NCBI RefSeq assembly: GCF_003313245.1
Contig: NZ_QJSD01000017.1
Span: 1 to 64,000, forward strand
Source: Primorskyibacter marinus
GTDB taxonomy: Bacteria > Pseudomonadota > Alphaproteobacteria > Rhodobacterales > Rhodobacteraceae
Direction of reading: 5' to 3'
Length of the DNA: 64,000 bases
Shown: in pieces, positions 7,596 to 16,402 of the stretch
Layout: each line of letters begins with the position of its first letter
Numbering within the stretch: the stretch's first letter is position 1
The notes under the pieces: model-generated
The model's input: the letters and a program-made list of their open reading frames with translations, nothing else
Databases searched by the model: none
What the model was told of the DNA's origin: nothing
Position numbers and translations under genes: made by a program

Positions 7596-8091
7596 TTTGC
7601 TTCCAAGTTTCGATTGTACTACGTTTCGAGACTATAGAGTTCCATTCGAACGGCAATTAGCCAAGAGGCGACTCCGAAATTGACTGGAGACAACTATGAA
7701 CGGCTATCTTGTGAAGCTGCGCCGCAGATTCGTGAACCAGTGGAAAGGTCCTTGGGCCCCTAGTCAGGCTTAGGTGCCCCTAGATTTCCCGGCCACTTGG
7801 CGTCTCCATGACTGCGGCCCATTCTCTACGTCGTCACCATTCTGAAAAACCCAAATAATAAAAACAGTAAAGCCCCCTCGTTTTTGAAATCACTTTGAAA
7901 ACACCCCCGCCGCCTCTTCGGACCAGAAAAACCTACAACATCCCAACCCCTTACCCCTCTGCCAATAGACCTTGCCCGTGTGTCAGCCCTCCAATGTAGT
8001 GCGTTGGAAGGACAGTGAAGTCGGTTTCGGCTTTTGGCAGACACCCTGCCGCAAACCCTTACACATCATTGGCAGAGAAGGAGGCCGACAA
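7596..8091. other. non-coding region between divergent nuclease-like and recombinase genes
   Basis: About 495 bp with no supported gene. It must hold the promoters of the nuclease-like gene (minus strand) and of the serine recombinase (plus strand). The frame open from 7972 into the recombinase lacks a ribosome site. An A-rich stretch at 7850-7880 and a C-rich stretch at 7900-7915 stand out; no clear repeat or hairpin is seen. Confidence 0.55.
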
Positions 8092-8643
8092 ATGCTGATC
8101 GGTTACGCAAGAACCTCAACCCTCGAGCAACTGGCAGGGCTGGAGGTACAACAGAAAGAACTAGAAGCGACGGGATGCGAGAAGATCTGGAGCGAGCAGA
8201 CCAGTTCCGTGTCCAAGCGTGACAAGCTGGCTGAGGCTATGACCTTTTGTCGGCAAGGTGACGTGTTCGTCGTTACCAAGCTGGACAGGTTGGCTAGATC
8301 TGTTCGGCACCTTGGCGAGATCATAGAAGCGTTGGAGGCTCAGGGAGTCGGGCTGAGGGTCCTTAGCCTTGGTCTGGACACCACCACCGCCACGGGCAAG
8401 CTGATGCTCAACGTCCTTGGCTCAGTCGCTCAGTTCGAACGAGAGATGATGCTGGAACGACAGAAGGAAGGCATCGCTAAGGCGAAGGCTGAGGGCAAGT
8501 ACAAAGGCAGGAAGCCCACGGCACGGCAAAAGAGCGACCAAGTGGTTGCCCTCTTAGCTGAGGGACAAAGCAAGAGAGGTGTCGCCCGTGAGTTGGGTAT
8601 CTCGGAGAGGTCTGTGCATCGGATTGTCCAAAACAGAATCTAG
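8092..8643 (+). CDS. serine recombinase (resolvase/invertase family)
   Basis: A 183-residue small serine recombinase that would cut and rejoin DNA at paired sites. The catalytic Ser is in LIGYARTST near the N-terminus, and the conserved KLDRLARS and LGSVAQFEREMMLERQKEGI segments follow. The C-terminus is a Hin-type helix-turn-helix (KSDQVVALLAEGQSKRGVARELGISERSVHRIV). The length is that of Tn3-type resolvases and DNA invertases. The start at 8092 is set by AAGGAGG eight bases upstream; a longer frame from 7972 has no such site. It sits alone beside three direct repeats (8701-8749) and the tRNA-Ser boundary, so it may act on island DNA; no partner transposase is nearby. Confidence 0.9.
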   Translation: MLIGYARTSTLEQLAGLEVQQKELEATGCEKIWSEQTSSVSKRDKLAEAMTFCRQGDVFVVTKLDRLARSVRHLGEIIEALEAQGVGLRVLSLGLDTTTATGKLMLNVLGSVAQFEREMMLERQKEGIAKAKAEGKYKGRKPTARQKSDQVVALLAEGQSKRGVARELGISERSVHRIVQNRI

Positions 8644-8700
8644 CATCTCTTCATCACTCGCTGGGGCTACGTTCGATGGCCCTAGCGCAATAACCGGCCG

Positions 8701-8749
8701 ACATGTGTGGTAATCGCCAGCCAACATGTGTGGTAAACATATGTGGTAA
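8701..8749 (+). repeat. three 13-bp direct repeats downstream of the recombinase
   Basis: ACATGTGTGGTAA occurs at 8701-8713 and 8724-8736, and a near copy ACATATGTGGTAA at 8737-8749. The first two are 10 bp apart and the last two abut. They lie between the recombinase stop codon and tRNA-Ser. They could be binding sites for the recombinase or another island protein, or the end of a mobile element. Confidence 0.6.
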
Positions 8750-8810
8750 GATCGAAACTCACCGACCTATAATCATTTAAAATCAACAATTTAACGGCAA
8801 CTTATAAGGT

Positions 8811-8900
8811 TGGCGGAGGAGGTGGGATTCGAACCCACGGTACGCTTTCACGCACGCCGGTTTTCAAGACCGGTGCATTCGACCACTCTGCCACTCCTCC
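8811..8900 (-). tRNA. tRNA-Ser (anticodon TGA)
   Basis: A 90-nt class II tRNA with encoded CCA. The acceptor stem GGAGGAG pairs with CTCCTCC, followed by discriminator G and CCA. The anticodon loop reads CTTGAAA, giving TGA, and a long variable arm is present. Its 3' end faces the accessory region 1-8810, the usual orientation when an island has integrated at a tRNA 3' end. No second copy of the tRNA 3' end is visible at the left, so the other attachment site would be outside the window. Confidence 0.95.
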
Positions 8901-9198
8901 GGCGCGTGGTGGAGTGTCGTCTAGACCGGTCTGAATGATTCTGAAAGCAAACTTTGCGGGCGGGTTTTTCCGCCGACAGCGCCGGGTGGACTTTCCATGC
9001 GCGGAATGACGCTGTAGGCTTTGGCCGTTGGCGCTTTCCCGCGCCTGTTGAGCATGGGACCGGCACAACCGGCGCGATCTCAAGGTCCGAGCAGGCAAAG
9101 GGTGACGCATGACAATATCTTGTGCAGCGGGCCTCTGGCGTGACCGATGCCGATGTGGCAATCAACTGCACTCGCAACTGACTGGAGAACGCGCCGCA

Positions 9199-10368
9199 AT
9201 GCTGCCAAAACTCTGCCGATTGATCCCTGCCCTTGCCGCCGCAATGCTGTTTGCACTGCCTGCGGACGCATTCGACACCCGGGCCCGCGCGGCCTATGTG
9301 CTGGACCAGACCACCGGAACGGTGCTGCTGGCCAAGAATGCCGACCAACCCCTGCCGCCCGCGTCAATGTCCAAGCTGATGACGCTTTATATGGCGTTCG
9401 AAGCGATCCGCGACGGCAGGCTCAGCCTTGACGAACGCCTGCCCGTCTCCAGCCACGCCATGTCCTATGGCGGCTCGACCATGTTTCTGGACACCACGGA
9501 CCGCGTCCGGGTCGAGGATCTGTTGCGCGGGATCATCGTCCTGTCGGGAAATGATGCCTGCGCGGTGATCGCCGAAGCGCTGAGCCCGGATGGCACGGAA
9601 CGCGGCTTTGCCCGCCACATGACCCAGCGCGCGCGGCAAATGGGCATGACCAACTCGGTGTTCGCCAACTCCAACGGCTGGCCCGCGCCGGAACACAAGA
9701 TGTCGATGCGTGACCTTGGTCTGCTGGCCACGCGGCTGATCGCCGATTTTCCGAAATTCTACCCGATGTTCGCGGAAGAACGGTACGAGTTCGATGGCCG
9801 CGCGCCGCAGAACGTGCGCAACCGCAACCCGCTTCTGACTTTGGGGATCGGTGCAGACGGGCTGAAGACCGGCCACACGACAGAGGCCGGATACGGTCTG
9901 GTCGGGTCGGCAATCCAGGGCGACCGGCGCGTTGTCGTGGTGATTTCGGGGCTGGATACGGAGCGGTCTCGCGCCGAAGAGGCCGAGGCGATCATCAACT
10001 GGGCCTTTCGGCAATTCGCCAGCAAGTCGGTTGCACGCGCCGGCACCGTGATCGCCGAAGCCGACGTCTGGATGGGCGATACGGCCAAGGTCGGCCTGAC
10101 CGTGGCCGAGGATCTTGATCTGCTTTTGCCGGTACTGGGCGGTGACGAGGTCAAGGGCGAGGTTGTCTATACAGGCCCGATCACCGCGCCTGTGCAGCAG
10201 GGACAGGAGCTTGCCGAACTGATCATCAAACCCGAAGGCCTGCCGGAACATCGGCTGTCCCTTGTGGCGGATCGTGATGTGGCGCGCGGCGGCTTTGTCA
10301 ACCGCATGATGACGGTCAGCCAGGTGTTGATCAAACGCCTGAACGAAGGTCCCGAGGGGGCGCTGTGA
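9199..10368 (+). CDS. D-alanyl-D-alanine carboxypeptidase (S11, PBP5/6 type)
   Basis: Low-molecular-weight penicillin-binding protein that removes the terminal D-Ala from peptidoglycan pentapeptides in the periplasm. A signal peptide (LIPALAAAMLFALPADA) precedes the three active-site motifs: SMSK (Ser56-Lys59), SGN (116-118) and KTG (223-225). A PBP5-type C-terminal beta domain and a membrane-binding end (GGFVNRMMTVSQVLIKRLNE) follow. At 389 residues it has normal length. The start at 9199 is preferred because it gives a clean signal peptide and follows GGAGA; an upstream ATG at 9109 gives an odd Cys-rich leader. The stop overlaps the tmk start (GTGA), so it heads a five-gene operon. Confidence 0.93.
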   Translation: MLPKLCRLIPALAAAMLFALPADAFDTRARAAYVLDQTTGTVLLAKNADQPLPPASMSKLMTLYMAFEAIRDGRLSLDERLPVSSHAMSYGGSTMFLDTTDRVRVEDLLRGIIVLSGNDACAVIAEALSPDGTERGFARHMTQRARQMGMTNSVFANSNGWPAPEHKMSMRDLGLLATRLIADFPKFYPMFAEERYEFDGRAPQNVRNRNPLLTLGIGADGLKTGHTTEAGYGLVGSAIQGDRRVVVVISGLDTERSRAEEAEAIINWAFRQFASKSVARAGTVIAEADVWMGDTAKVGLTVAEDLDLLLPVLGGDEVKGEVVYTGPITAPVQQGQELAELIIKPEGLPEHRLSLVADRDVARGGFVNRMMTVSQVLIKRLNEGPEGAL

Positions 10369-10991
10369 CCCCTAAGGGCCTGTTCGTCAGTTTCGAGGGT
10401 ATCGACGGATCCGGCAAATCGACACAGGCAAGACGCCTTGCCGAAACGCTCAACGCGCGGGGGCATGAAACAGTGCTGACGCGCGAACCCGGCGGCAGTC
10501 CGGGGGCCGAGGAAATCCGCGCGCTTGTTCTGCAAGGCGACCCTGACCGCTGGTCGGCAGAGACAGAACTGTTGCTGTTCACCGCGGCCCGCCGCGACCA
10601 CCTGGAACGCACCATCCGTCCGGCACTGGACGCGCACCGCATTGTCATCTGCGACCGTTTTGCCGATTCCACCCGCATGTATCAGGGTCTCAGCCGTGGC
10701 GATCTGCGCGGTGCGGTGGACCAGTTGCACGACCTGATGATCGGGCAGGAACCGAATGTGACGATCCTGATCGACATGGACCCCGCCGCCGGTCTGGCCC
10801 GCGCGAAAGCGCGCCAGACCGCCGAGGAACGGTTCGAGGATTTTGGCGTGGCACTTCAGGAAGACATGCGCGCGGGCTTTCTGGCGCTGGCACAGGAATT
10901 TCCGGATCGCATCCGCGTCATTGACGGCAATCGCTCGGAAGAAGCGGTGGCACAGGACGTTCTGGATGCGGTAGAAACCTGTCTGCCATGA
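10365..10991 (+). CDS. tmk: thymidylate kinase
   Basis: Phosphorylates dTMP to dTDP with ATP, the last committed step to dTTP. The P-loop is EGIDGSGKST (11-20), followed by the DR-type motif TREPGG for the nucleotide, ICDRFADST for the base and the LID segment RAKARQTAEERFE. The length (208 residues) is standard. The gene starts at GTG overlapping the preceding stop codon by four bases, and its stop overlaps the holB start, showing translational coupling. The tmk-holB pairing is widely conserved in bacteria. Confidence 0.95.
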   Translation: MTPKGLFVSFEGIDGSGKSTQARRLAETLNARGHETVLTREPGGSPGAEEIRALVLQGDPDRWSAETELLLFTAARRDHLERTIRPALDAHRIVICDRFADSTRMYQGLSRGDLRGAVDQLHDLMIGQEPNVTILIDMDPAAGLARAKARQTAEERFEDFGVALQEDMRAGFLALAQEFPDRIRVIDGNRSEEAVAQDVLDAVETCLP

Positions 10992-12148
10992 GTGACGACA
11001 CCCTACCCGAATCCGATCGTGCCCCCGGCGCGCCCCACCCGCGCGAAACGCCCAAGGTGATCGGACAGGATGCGGCCAAAGCGGCCTTTCTTGAAGCTTT
11101 CAACAGCGGACGGCTACACCACGCATGGCTGATCACCGGGCCGCGCGGGGTTGGCAAGGCGACGCTTGCATGGACCATCGCGCGCTTTCTTCTGGCCACG
11201 CCGATGCCGCAATCCGAAGGGGGTGCGGGCCTGTTTGGCGACGCCCTGCCCGATGCCGCGCCGCAAACGCTCGACATTGGTCCCGAACATCCGGTCTCGC
11301 GGCGCATTCTGGCCATGTCCGAACCCGGTCTCTTTCTTCTGCGTCGCCCCTATGACGAAAAGTCGAAACGGCTCAAGACCCAGATCACCGTGGACGAGGT
11401 GCGGCGGCTCAAGGGGTTCTTCTCGCTCTCGGCGGTCGATGGCGGACGCCGCGTGGTGATTATCGACACGGCCGACGAGATGAACGTCTCTGCTGCAAAC
11501 GCGGTTTTGAAACTGCTTGAGGAACCGCCCGCCGACACCACGCTTCTACTGATCAGCCATCAACCGTCGCACTTGCTGCCAACCATCCGTTCGCGGTGCC
11601 GCGAATTGCGGCTGGGCAGTCTGGACACGCAGGGCATGGCGCACGCCCTTGCGCTTGCCGGGATCGAGACGGAGACAGCCAACACCGCCGCCCTTGCCGA
11701 ACTGTCCGCCGGCTCCGTGGGCGAGGCGATCCGGCTGGTCAACCTCAACGGGCTGGCGCTGTATGACGAGATCATCTCGCTTCTGGGCAGCCTGCCCGAT
11801 CTTGACCGGACGCGCGCCATCCGTCTGGGCGAAAGCGCCGCTGGCCGCACCGCAGAGGATCGCTATGCGCTGATGCTGGGGCTGCTGGATCTGGCGCTTG
11901 CCCGTGTCGCACGCACCGGTGCCACCGGCCAGCCACCGGTGATCGAGGCTGCACCGAACGAGGCGGGCATCCTGACACGGCTGGCCCCCTCACCCCGTGC
12001 CGCCCGCGCTTGGGCCGAGAGCGCCCAGACCGTTGGCGCACGGCTGCGCCATGGTCGGGCGGTCAACCTTGACCCCGCCGCGCTGATCCTTGATACCCTG
12101 CTTAAACTACGCAGTACCGCCGCCGATCTGGCGCGGCAGCACGGATGA
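10988..12148 (+). CDS. holB: DNA polymerase III subunit delta'
   Basis: Clamp-loader subunit that helps place the sliding clamp on DNA. It has a AAA+ fold with the P-loop GPRGVGKAT (51-59), the conserved AANAVLKLLEEPP sensor region and the SRC-type motif IRSRCRELRLG. Like other delta' subunits it lacks the zinc-binding Cys cluster of the tau/gamma subunit. The 386-residue length is typical of alphaproteobacteria. It overlaps tmk by four bases upstream and tatD by four bases downstream. Confidence 0.95.
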   Translation: MSDDTLPESDRAPGAPHPRETPKVIGQDAAKAAFLEAFNSGRLHHAWLITGPRGVGKATLAWTIARFLLATPMPQSEGGAGLFGDALPDAAPQTLDIGPEHPVSRRILAMSEPGLFLLRRPYDEKSKRLKTQITVDEVRRLKGFFSLSAVDGGRRVVIIDTADEMNVSAANAVLKLLEEPPADTTLLLISHQPSHLLPTIRSRCRELRLGSLDTQGMAHALALAGIETETANTAALAELSAGSVGEAIRLVNLNGLALYDEIISLLGSLPDLDRTRAIRLGESAAGRTAEDRYALMLGLLDLALARVARTGATGQPPVIEAAPNEAGILTRLAPSPRAARAWAESAQTVGARLRHGRAVNLDPAALILDTLLKLRSTAADLARQHG

Positions 12149-12957
12149 CCATGACACAGATCCCACGCATCACCGACAGCCATTGCCATCTCGACTTTCC
12201 CGATTTCGACGAGGAACGCGACGCGGTCATTGCCCGTGCGCTGGAGGCAGGCGTTCACCGCATGGTGACAATCTGCACGCGGCTGCGGAACGAACCGCAG
12301 GTGCGCGCCATTGCCGAGGCGCACGCGCCGGTTTTCTACGCCGCTGGCACACACCCGATGAGCGCAGCGGAAGAGCCTCTTGCATCGCTCGACGACCTTG
12401 TCACCCTGTCCCAGCATCCCAAATTCGTCGGTATCGGCGAGACCGGGCTTGACTATCACTACACGTCGGAAAGCGCCGATGTTCAGAAAAAGTCCCTGCG
12501 CGTCCATATCGAGGCGGCGCAGGAAACCGGCCTTCCCCTTATCATCCACGCGCGCGCGGCGGACGATGACATGGCCCGCATCCTGACCGACACCTACCGA
12601 AATCAGCCCTATTCCTGCGTGATGCACTGCTTTTCCTCCAGCGCCGAACTGGCCAAGGCAGCGCTTGATCTGGGTTTCTACCTTTCGATGTCCGGCATTG
12701 CCGCTTTTCCCAAAAGCCAGGATTTGCGCGATATTTTCGCCGCCGCCCCGGTCGACCGTATCCTTGTCGAAACCGATAGCCCTTACCTCGCCCCCCCGCC
12801 CCATCGCGGGCGGCGAAACGAACCGGGCTATACCACCCACACCGCGCGCGTCGGCGCAGAGGTCTTCGGTCTAGACTATGCCGCGTTTGCCCAACAGACA
12901 GAGATGAATTTCGACCGCCTCTTTGCTAAGGCCGCCAGCGACCGGGCCGCGCCATGA
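12145..12957 (+). CDS. TatD-family metal-dependent hydrolase/DNase
   Basis: Amidohydrolase-fold protein of the TatD/YcfH type; family members show 3'-5' exonuclease or deoxyribonuclease activity. The N-terminal metal-binding H-x-H is in TDSHCHLDFPDF, the metal Glu in VGIGETGLDYHY, later His residues in LIIHARAAD and MHCFSSS, and the metal Asp in LVETDSPYLAPPPHRGRRN. It is 270 residues long. The start may be ATG 12145, overlapping the holB stop, or ATG 12151 two codons later. The tmk-holB-tatD-MBL order is common in alphaproteobacteria. Confidence 0.93.
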   Translation: MTMTQIPRITDSHCHLDFPDFDEERDAVIARALEAGVHRMVTICTRLRNEPQVRAIAEAHAPVFYAAGTHPMSAAEEPLASLDDLVTLSQHPKFVGIGETGLDYHYTSESADVQKKSLRVHIEAAQETGLPLIIHARAADDDMARILTDTYRNQPYSCVMHCFSSSAELAKAALDLGFYLSMSGIAAFPKSQDLRDIFAAAPVDRILVETDSPYLAPPPHRGRRNEPGYTTHTARVGAEVFGLDYAAFAQQTEMNFDRLFAKAASDRAAP

Positions 12958-13754
12958 CCCGGGAACTTCGCTTCACCATCCTTGGCTGCGGATCCTCGGG
13001 CGGCGTGCCCCGCCTTGGCGGACAGTGGGGCGAATGCGACCCCGACGATCCCAGGAACACCCGCCGCCGCTGCTCTATGCTGGTCGAGCGCGAGACCCCG
13101 GACGGCACCACCCGCGTGCTGATCGACACCTCACCAGACCTCCGCCAGCAATTGCTGGACGCAGGTGTCGGCGAACTTGACGCAGTGGCCTACACGCATG
13201 GTCATGCCGACCATGTTCACGGCATCGACGATCTGCGGATGATCGTTTTCAACATTCGCAATCGCTTGCCGGTCTGGGCCGATGGCGACACGCAAAACGG
13301 CCTCTATTCACGGTTTGGCTATGCTTTTGTCCAGCCGAAAGACAGCCCCTACCCGCCAATCCTTGACATGCATACGATCAACGGTCCCTTTACTGTCGAC
13401 GGCGCGGGCGGCCCGATTACCCTGACTCCGTTTCAGGTCAATCACGGCTCAATCGACGCTTTGGGCTTTCGCATTGAAAACCTCGCCTACCTGCCCGATG
13501 TCGCAGAAATGACCGATGAGGCCTGGACGCAGGTCGAAAACCTCGACTGCTGGGTGCTGGACGCGCTGCGCCGCAAGCCGCATCCGACCCATTCGCATCT
13601 TGCGCAATCGCTGGACTGGATCGCCCGTGCGGCGCCCCACCGTGCAGTCCTGACAAACATGCATAACGACCTCGACTATGCGACCATTGAAGCTGAAACC
13701 CCCGACCATATCACCCCCGCATTCGACGGTATGGTGATCCGCTACAAGCTGTGA
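12954..13754 (+). CDS. MBL-fold metallohydrolase, PhnP-like
   Basis: Metallo-beta-lactamase-fold hydrolase that binds two metal ions. The motif THGHADHVHGIDDLR (81-95) supplies H-x-H-x-D-H, and a later His is in TNMHNDLDY. The N-terminus LGCGSSGGVPR is typical of the PhnP/phosphoribosyl cyclic phosphodiesterase-like subgroup. At 266 residues it matches that subgroup. No phosphonate genes are nearby, so its substrate here is open. It overlaps tatD by four bases and is the last gene of the operon. Confidence 0.88.
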   Translation: MTRELRFTILGCGSSGGVPRLGGQWGECDPDDPRNTRRRCSMLVERETPDGTTRVLIDTSPDLRQQLLDAGVGELDAVAYTHGHADHVHGIDDLRMIVFNIRNRLPVWADGDTQNGLYSRFGYAFVQPKDSPYPPILDMHTINGPFTVDGAGGPITLTPFQVNHGSIDALGFRIENLAYLPDVAEMTDEAWTQVENLDCWVLDALRRKPHPTHSHLAQSLDWIARAAPHRAVLTNMHNDLDYATIEAETPDHITPAFDGMVIRYKL

Positions 13755-13836
13755 TCGGAAAGATGGTGCCGCATGTTTCGGCCCGCTGTGTTCTCTCAAC
13801 AAGCTCCCCTTCGGCTTTCGAAATCAGACCACATCC

Positions 13837-14772
13837 ATGCAGGCGCTGATCGACGTCATCCTGCCGGTCTTTCTGGTGATCGGAGCAGGCTATGCTGCGG
13901 TCTGGCGCGGCTGGTTCAGCAATGACGCCGTAGATGGATTGATGAAGTTCACCCAGAACTTTGCCCTTCCCTGCCTGCTGTTCCGCGCGATCTGGCAGCT
14001 TGACCTTGGCCAAAGCTTCGATATCGCCCTCTTGGGCAGCTTCTACGCTGGCGCGCTGGCCGGTTTCTGCGCTGGCTATCTTGGCGCGCGCTACCTGTTC
14101 GGCCGGGACATCGAAGATTCGATTGCCATCGGGTTCTGCGGCCTGTTTTCCAATTCGCTGATGCTGGGGCTGGCCATCACCGAACGCGCCTACGGGGCTT
14201 CGGCGCTGGAAGCCAACTATGCGATTGTCGCGGTGCACGCCCCGTTCTGCTACGCCGTCGGCATCACCGCGATGGAGGTCGCCCGCGCGCGTGGGCGGGG
14301 CGAAGGATTGGCACGGCTGCCAATGACCGTCGGCCGTGCCATGTTCAGCAACGCTCTTATTCTCGGGATCGCACTGGGGTTTGCGTTCAATCTGGGCGGC
14401 ATCGGCCTGCCTGGTCCTGCGGCAGAGGCGATCGACATGATGGTCCGAACCGCCCTGCCCTGCGCGCTGTTCGGTCTGGGCGGCATCCTCTACCGCTATC
14501 GCCCCGAAGGCGACCTGCGCGTTATCGCCTTTGTCTGCGCGCTGTCGCTGATCCTGCATCCGGCCATTACTTACCTGCTGGGCCGCAGCACAGGCCTTAC
14601 ATCTGCGGAAATGCGCTCAGCCGTGCTGACCGCCAGCATGGCCCCCGGCGTCAATACCTACCTCTTTGCCAACATGTACGGACGGGCCAAACGCGTCGCC
14701 GCGTCTGCGGTGCTTATCTCAACCGCACTGTCCATCGTGACGATCTGGGGCTGGCTTCACCTGCTGCCATGA
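13837..14772 (+). CDS. AEC-family transporter
   Basis: Integral membrane carrier of the auxin efflux carrier family, with about ten hydrophobic segments over 311 residues in two halves (for example LIDVILPVFLVIGAGYAAVW at the N-terminus). In bacteria such carriers export or import small organic acids, including malonate or malate; the substrate cannot be read from the sequence. It is separated from the MBL gene by 82 bp, so it may have its own promoter. It converges on the ketoacyl synthase gene, with two hairpins between them. Confidence 0.85.
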   Translation: MQALIDVILPVFLVIGAGYAAVWRGWFSNDAVDGLMKFTQNFALPCLLFRAIWQLDLGQSFDIALLGSFYAGALAGFCAGYLGARYLFGRDIEDSIAIGFCGLFSNSLMLGLAITERAYGASALEANYAIVAVHAPFCYAVGITAMEVARARGRGEGLARLPMTVGRAMFSNALILGIALGFAFNLGGIGLPGPAAEAIDMMVRTALPCALFGLGGILYRYRPEGDLRVIAFVCALSLILHPAITYLLGRSTGLTSAEMRSAVLTASMAPGVNTYLFANMYGRAKRVAASAVLISTALSIVTIWGWLHLLP

Positions 14773-14828
14773 CCTTGGCGCCGCGCTCTCGTAAATGCGT
14801 CACCTCACCTTTGGCCGCATCCCGAGGA

Positions 14829-14874
14829 AAAGGCCGCAAGGCCTTTGACGAGACATAAAGCGCGCCGAAGGCGC
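14829..14874. terminator. two hairpins between convergent genes, possible bidirectional terminator
   Basis: AAAGGCC-GCAA-GGCCTTT (14829-14846, a GNRA-type loop) and GCGCC-GAA-GGCGC (14862-14874) lie in the 129 bp between the stop codons of the AEC carrier and the ketoacyl synthase. The first has a short run of T on either strand. Confidence 0.5.
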
Positions 14875-14901
14875 TCCGCCAGGTCAAGCCCGGCTATGCG
14901 A

Positions 14902-16110
14902 TCAGATCCGGCGCAGCGCCAGAACCGCGTTGAACCCGCCAAACGCAAAAGCATTGGACAGCGCCACCTTGACATCGGCATCGCGCGCCTCATTCGGCAC
15001 CACGTCCAGCGCGCATTCCGGGTCAGGTTCCTGATAGCCGATGGTGGGCGCAATCACCCCGTCGCGCAGCGCCATGATACAGGCCAACAGCTCCACCGCG
15101 CCGGTGCCACCAATCAGGTGGCCATGCATCGATTTCGTGGAAGAGATCATCAGCGTATCGGCATACGGTCCGAAGACATCCGCGACAGCCGCACATTCGG
15201 TCTTGTCATTCGCGGCCGTTCCGGTGCCATGCGCGTTGATATAGCCTACCTCGCTTCGCGACACCTGCGCATCCTCCAGCGCGCCCGCAATCGCGCGTGC
15301 GGCACCCTGCTTGGACGGCATCACGATATCGGCCGCGTCCGAACTCATCGCATAGCCGATCACTTCGGCCAGGATCTCGGCACCGCGGGCGCGTGCATGT
15401 TCATATTCCTCGAAGACAAAAACGCCTGCGCCCTCGCCCTGCACCATGCCGTTGCGATTGGCGCTGAAGGGCCGGCAGGCATCGCGGCTCATTACGCGCA
15501 ACCCTTCCCAGGCCTTCACCCCGCCAAAGCACAGCATGGATTCCGATCCCCCCGTCACCATCGCCTTCGACATGCCCGACCGGACCATCTGAAACGCCTG
15601 CGCCATGGCATGGTTCGACGACGCACAGGCCGTGGACACCGTGTAGCTTGGCCCTTTCAGATTGTACTGCATGGAGACATGGCTGGCGGCGGCGTTGTTC
15701 ATCAACTTTGGCACGACAAAGGGATGCACGCGGTTTTTTCCGTCCTCATAGACAGAACGGTAATTGTCATCCCAAGTAGACACGCCGCCCCCCGCCGTGC
15801 CCAGAATGACGCCCGCTGTCGCAGCCAGCTCGCCGGTAAATTCCAATCCGCATTGGGCGATTGCTTCAGCTGCGGCCACCAAGGTGAATTGCGTGAAGCG
15901 GTCATAGAGCGTCAGCTGCTGACGGTTGAAGACGTTTTCGGCCTCGAACTCGCGGACCTGACCACCGATGCGGACGGCCAGACGGTCCACATCCCGGATG
16001 TCCAATTCGCCAATACCGCAGCGCCCCTCGCGCATCGCTTCCAGCGTCGCGGGCACATCACCGCCCAACGCATTGATCGTTCCCGCGCCGGTTATGACGA
16101 CACGTTTCAC
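14902..16110 (-). CDS. beta-ketoacyl-ACP synthase, FabF-like
   Basis: Condensing enzyme that extends an acyl chain on acyl carrier protein. The active-site Cys162 is in VSTACASSNHAMA, the two His are in NAHGTGTAAND (His294) and KSMHGHLIGGTGAVE (His331), and Lys326 precedes the latter. The length (402 residues) fits FabF. It overlaps the dedicated acyl carrier protein gene by four bases and lies in an operon with lpxD. This suggests a special acyl chain, such as one for lipid A, rather than bulk fatty acid synthesis. The specific chain is an inference. Confidence 0.9.
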   Translation of the reverse strand: MKRVVITGAGTINALGGDVPATLEAMREGRCGIGELDIRDVDRLAVRIGGQVREFEAENVFNRQQLTLYDRFTQFTLVAAAEAIAQCGLEFTGELAATAGVILGTAGGGVSTWDDNYRSVYEDGKNRVHPFVVPKLMNNAAASHVSMQYNLKGPSYTVSTACASSNHAMAQAFQMVRSGMSKAMVTGGSESMLCFGGVKAWEGLRVMSRDACRPFSANRNGMVQGEGAGVFVFEEYEHARARGAEILAEVIGYAMSSDAADIVMPSKQGAARAIAGALEDAQVSRSEVGYINAHGTGTAANDKTECAAVADVFGPYADTLMISSTKSMHGHLIGGTGAVELLACIMALRDGVIAPTIGYQEPDPECALDVVPNEARDADVKVALSNAFAFGGFNAVLALRRI

Positions 16111-16367
16111 GGCTTTTGGTCTCGCACCAGCTTTTCGATTCCGGCGACGATGGTGCGCACGGTCGAGATATCGAATTCGCTTTCGGTCGGATTGTTGGCA
16201 TTGAACGGTACCGAAATGTCGAACGCCTCTTCGATCGCAAAGATGCTTTCAACCAGCCCCAGACTGTCGATCCCCAGTTCCTCCAGCGTGCTGTCCATCG
16301 TCACGTCCGAAGGCTCCAGAACAGCCTGTTCGGCCACTATTTCGATCACTTTTTCCCTGATCTCCAT
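16107..16367 (-). CDS. acyl carrier protein, dedicated
   Basis: An 86-residue carrier protein with the phosphopantetheine site LEELGIDSLGLVESIFAIEE; Ser35 would carry the prosthetic group. The helical four-helix pattern is clear. It differs from housekeeping AcpP by its diverged loop after helix II (SVPFNANNPTESEFD). It lies between lpxD (upstream, 35 bp) and a ketoacyl synthase (overlap of four bases). The setting recalls specialised carriers such as AcpXL, but the sequence is not close enough to assign that name. Confidence 0.92.
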   Translation of the reverse strand: MEIREKVIEIVAEQAVLEPSDVTMDSTLEELGIDSLGLVESIFAIEEAFDISVPFNANNPTESEFDISTVRTIVAGIEKLVRDQKP

Positions 16368-16402
16368 GGCACCGCTCCTGTTGTCACGTTCTGTGCGAGG
16401 CT

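Noticed and set aside
8701-8749. CRISPR array
   Set aside because: Only three short repeats, two of them adjacent without spacer; no cas gene is present.
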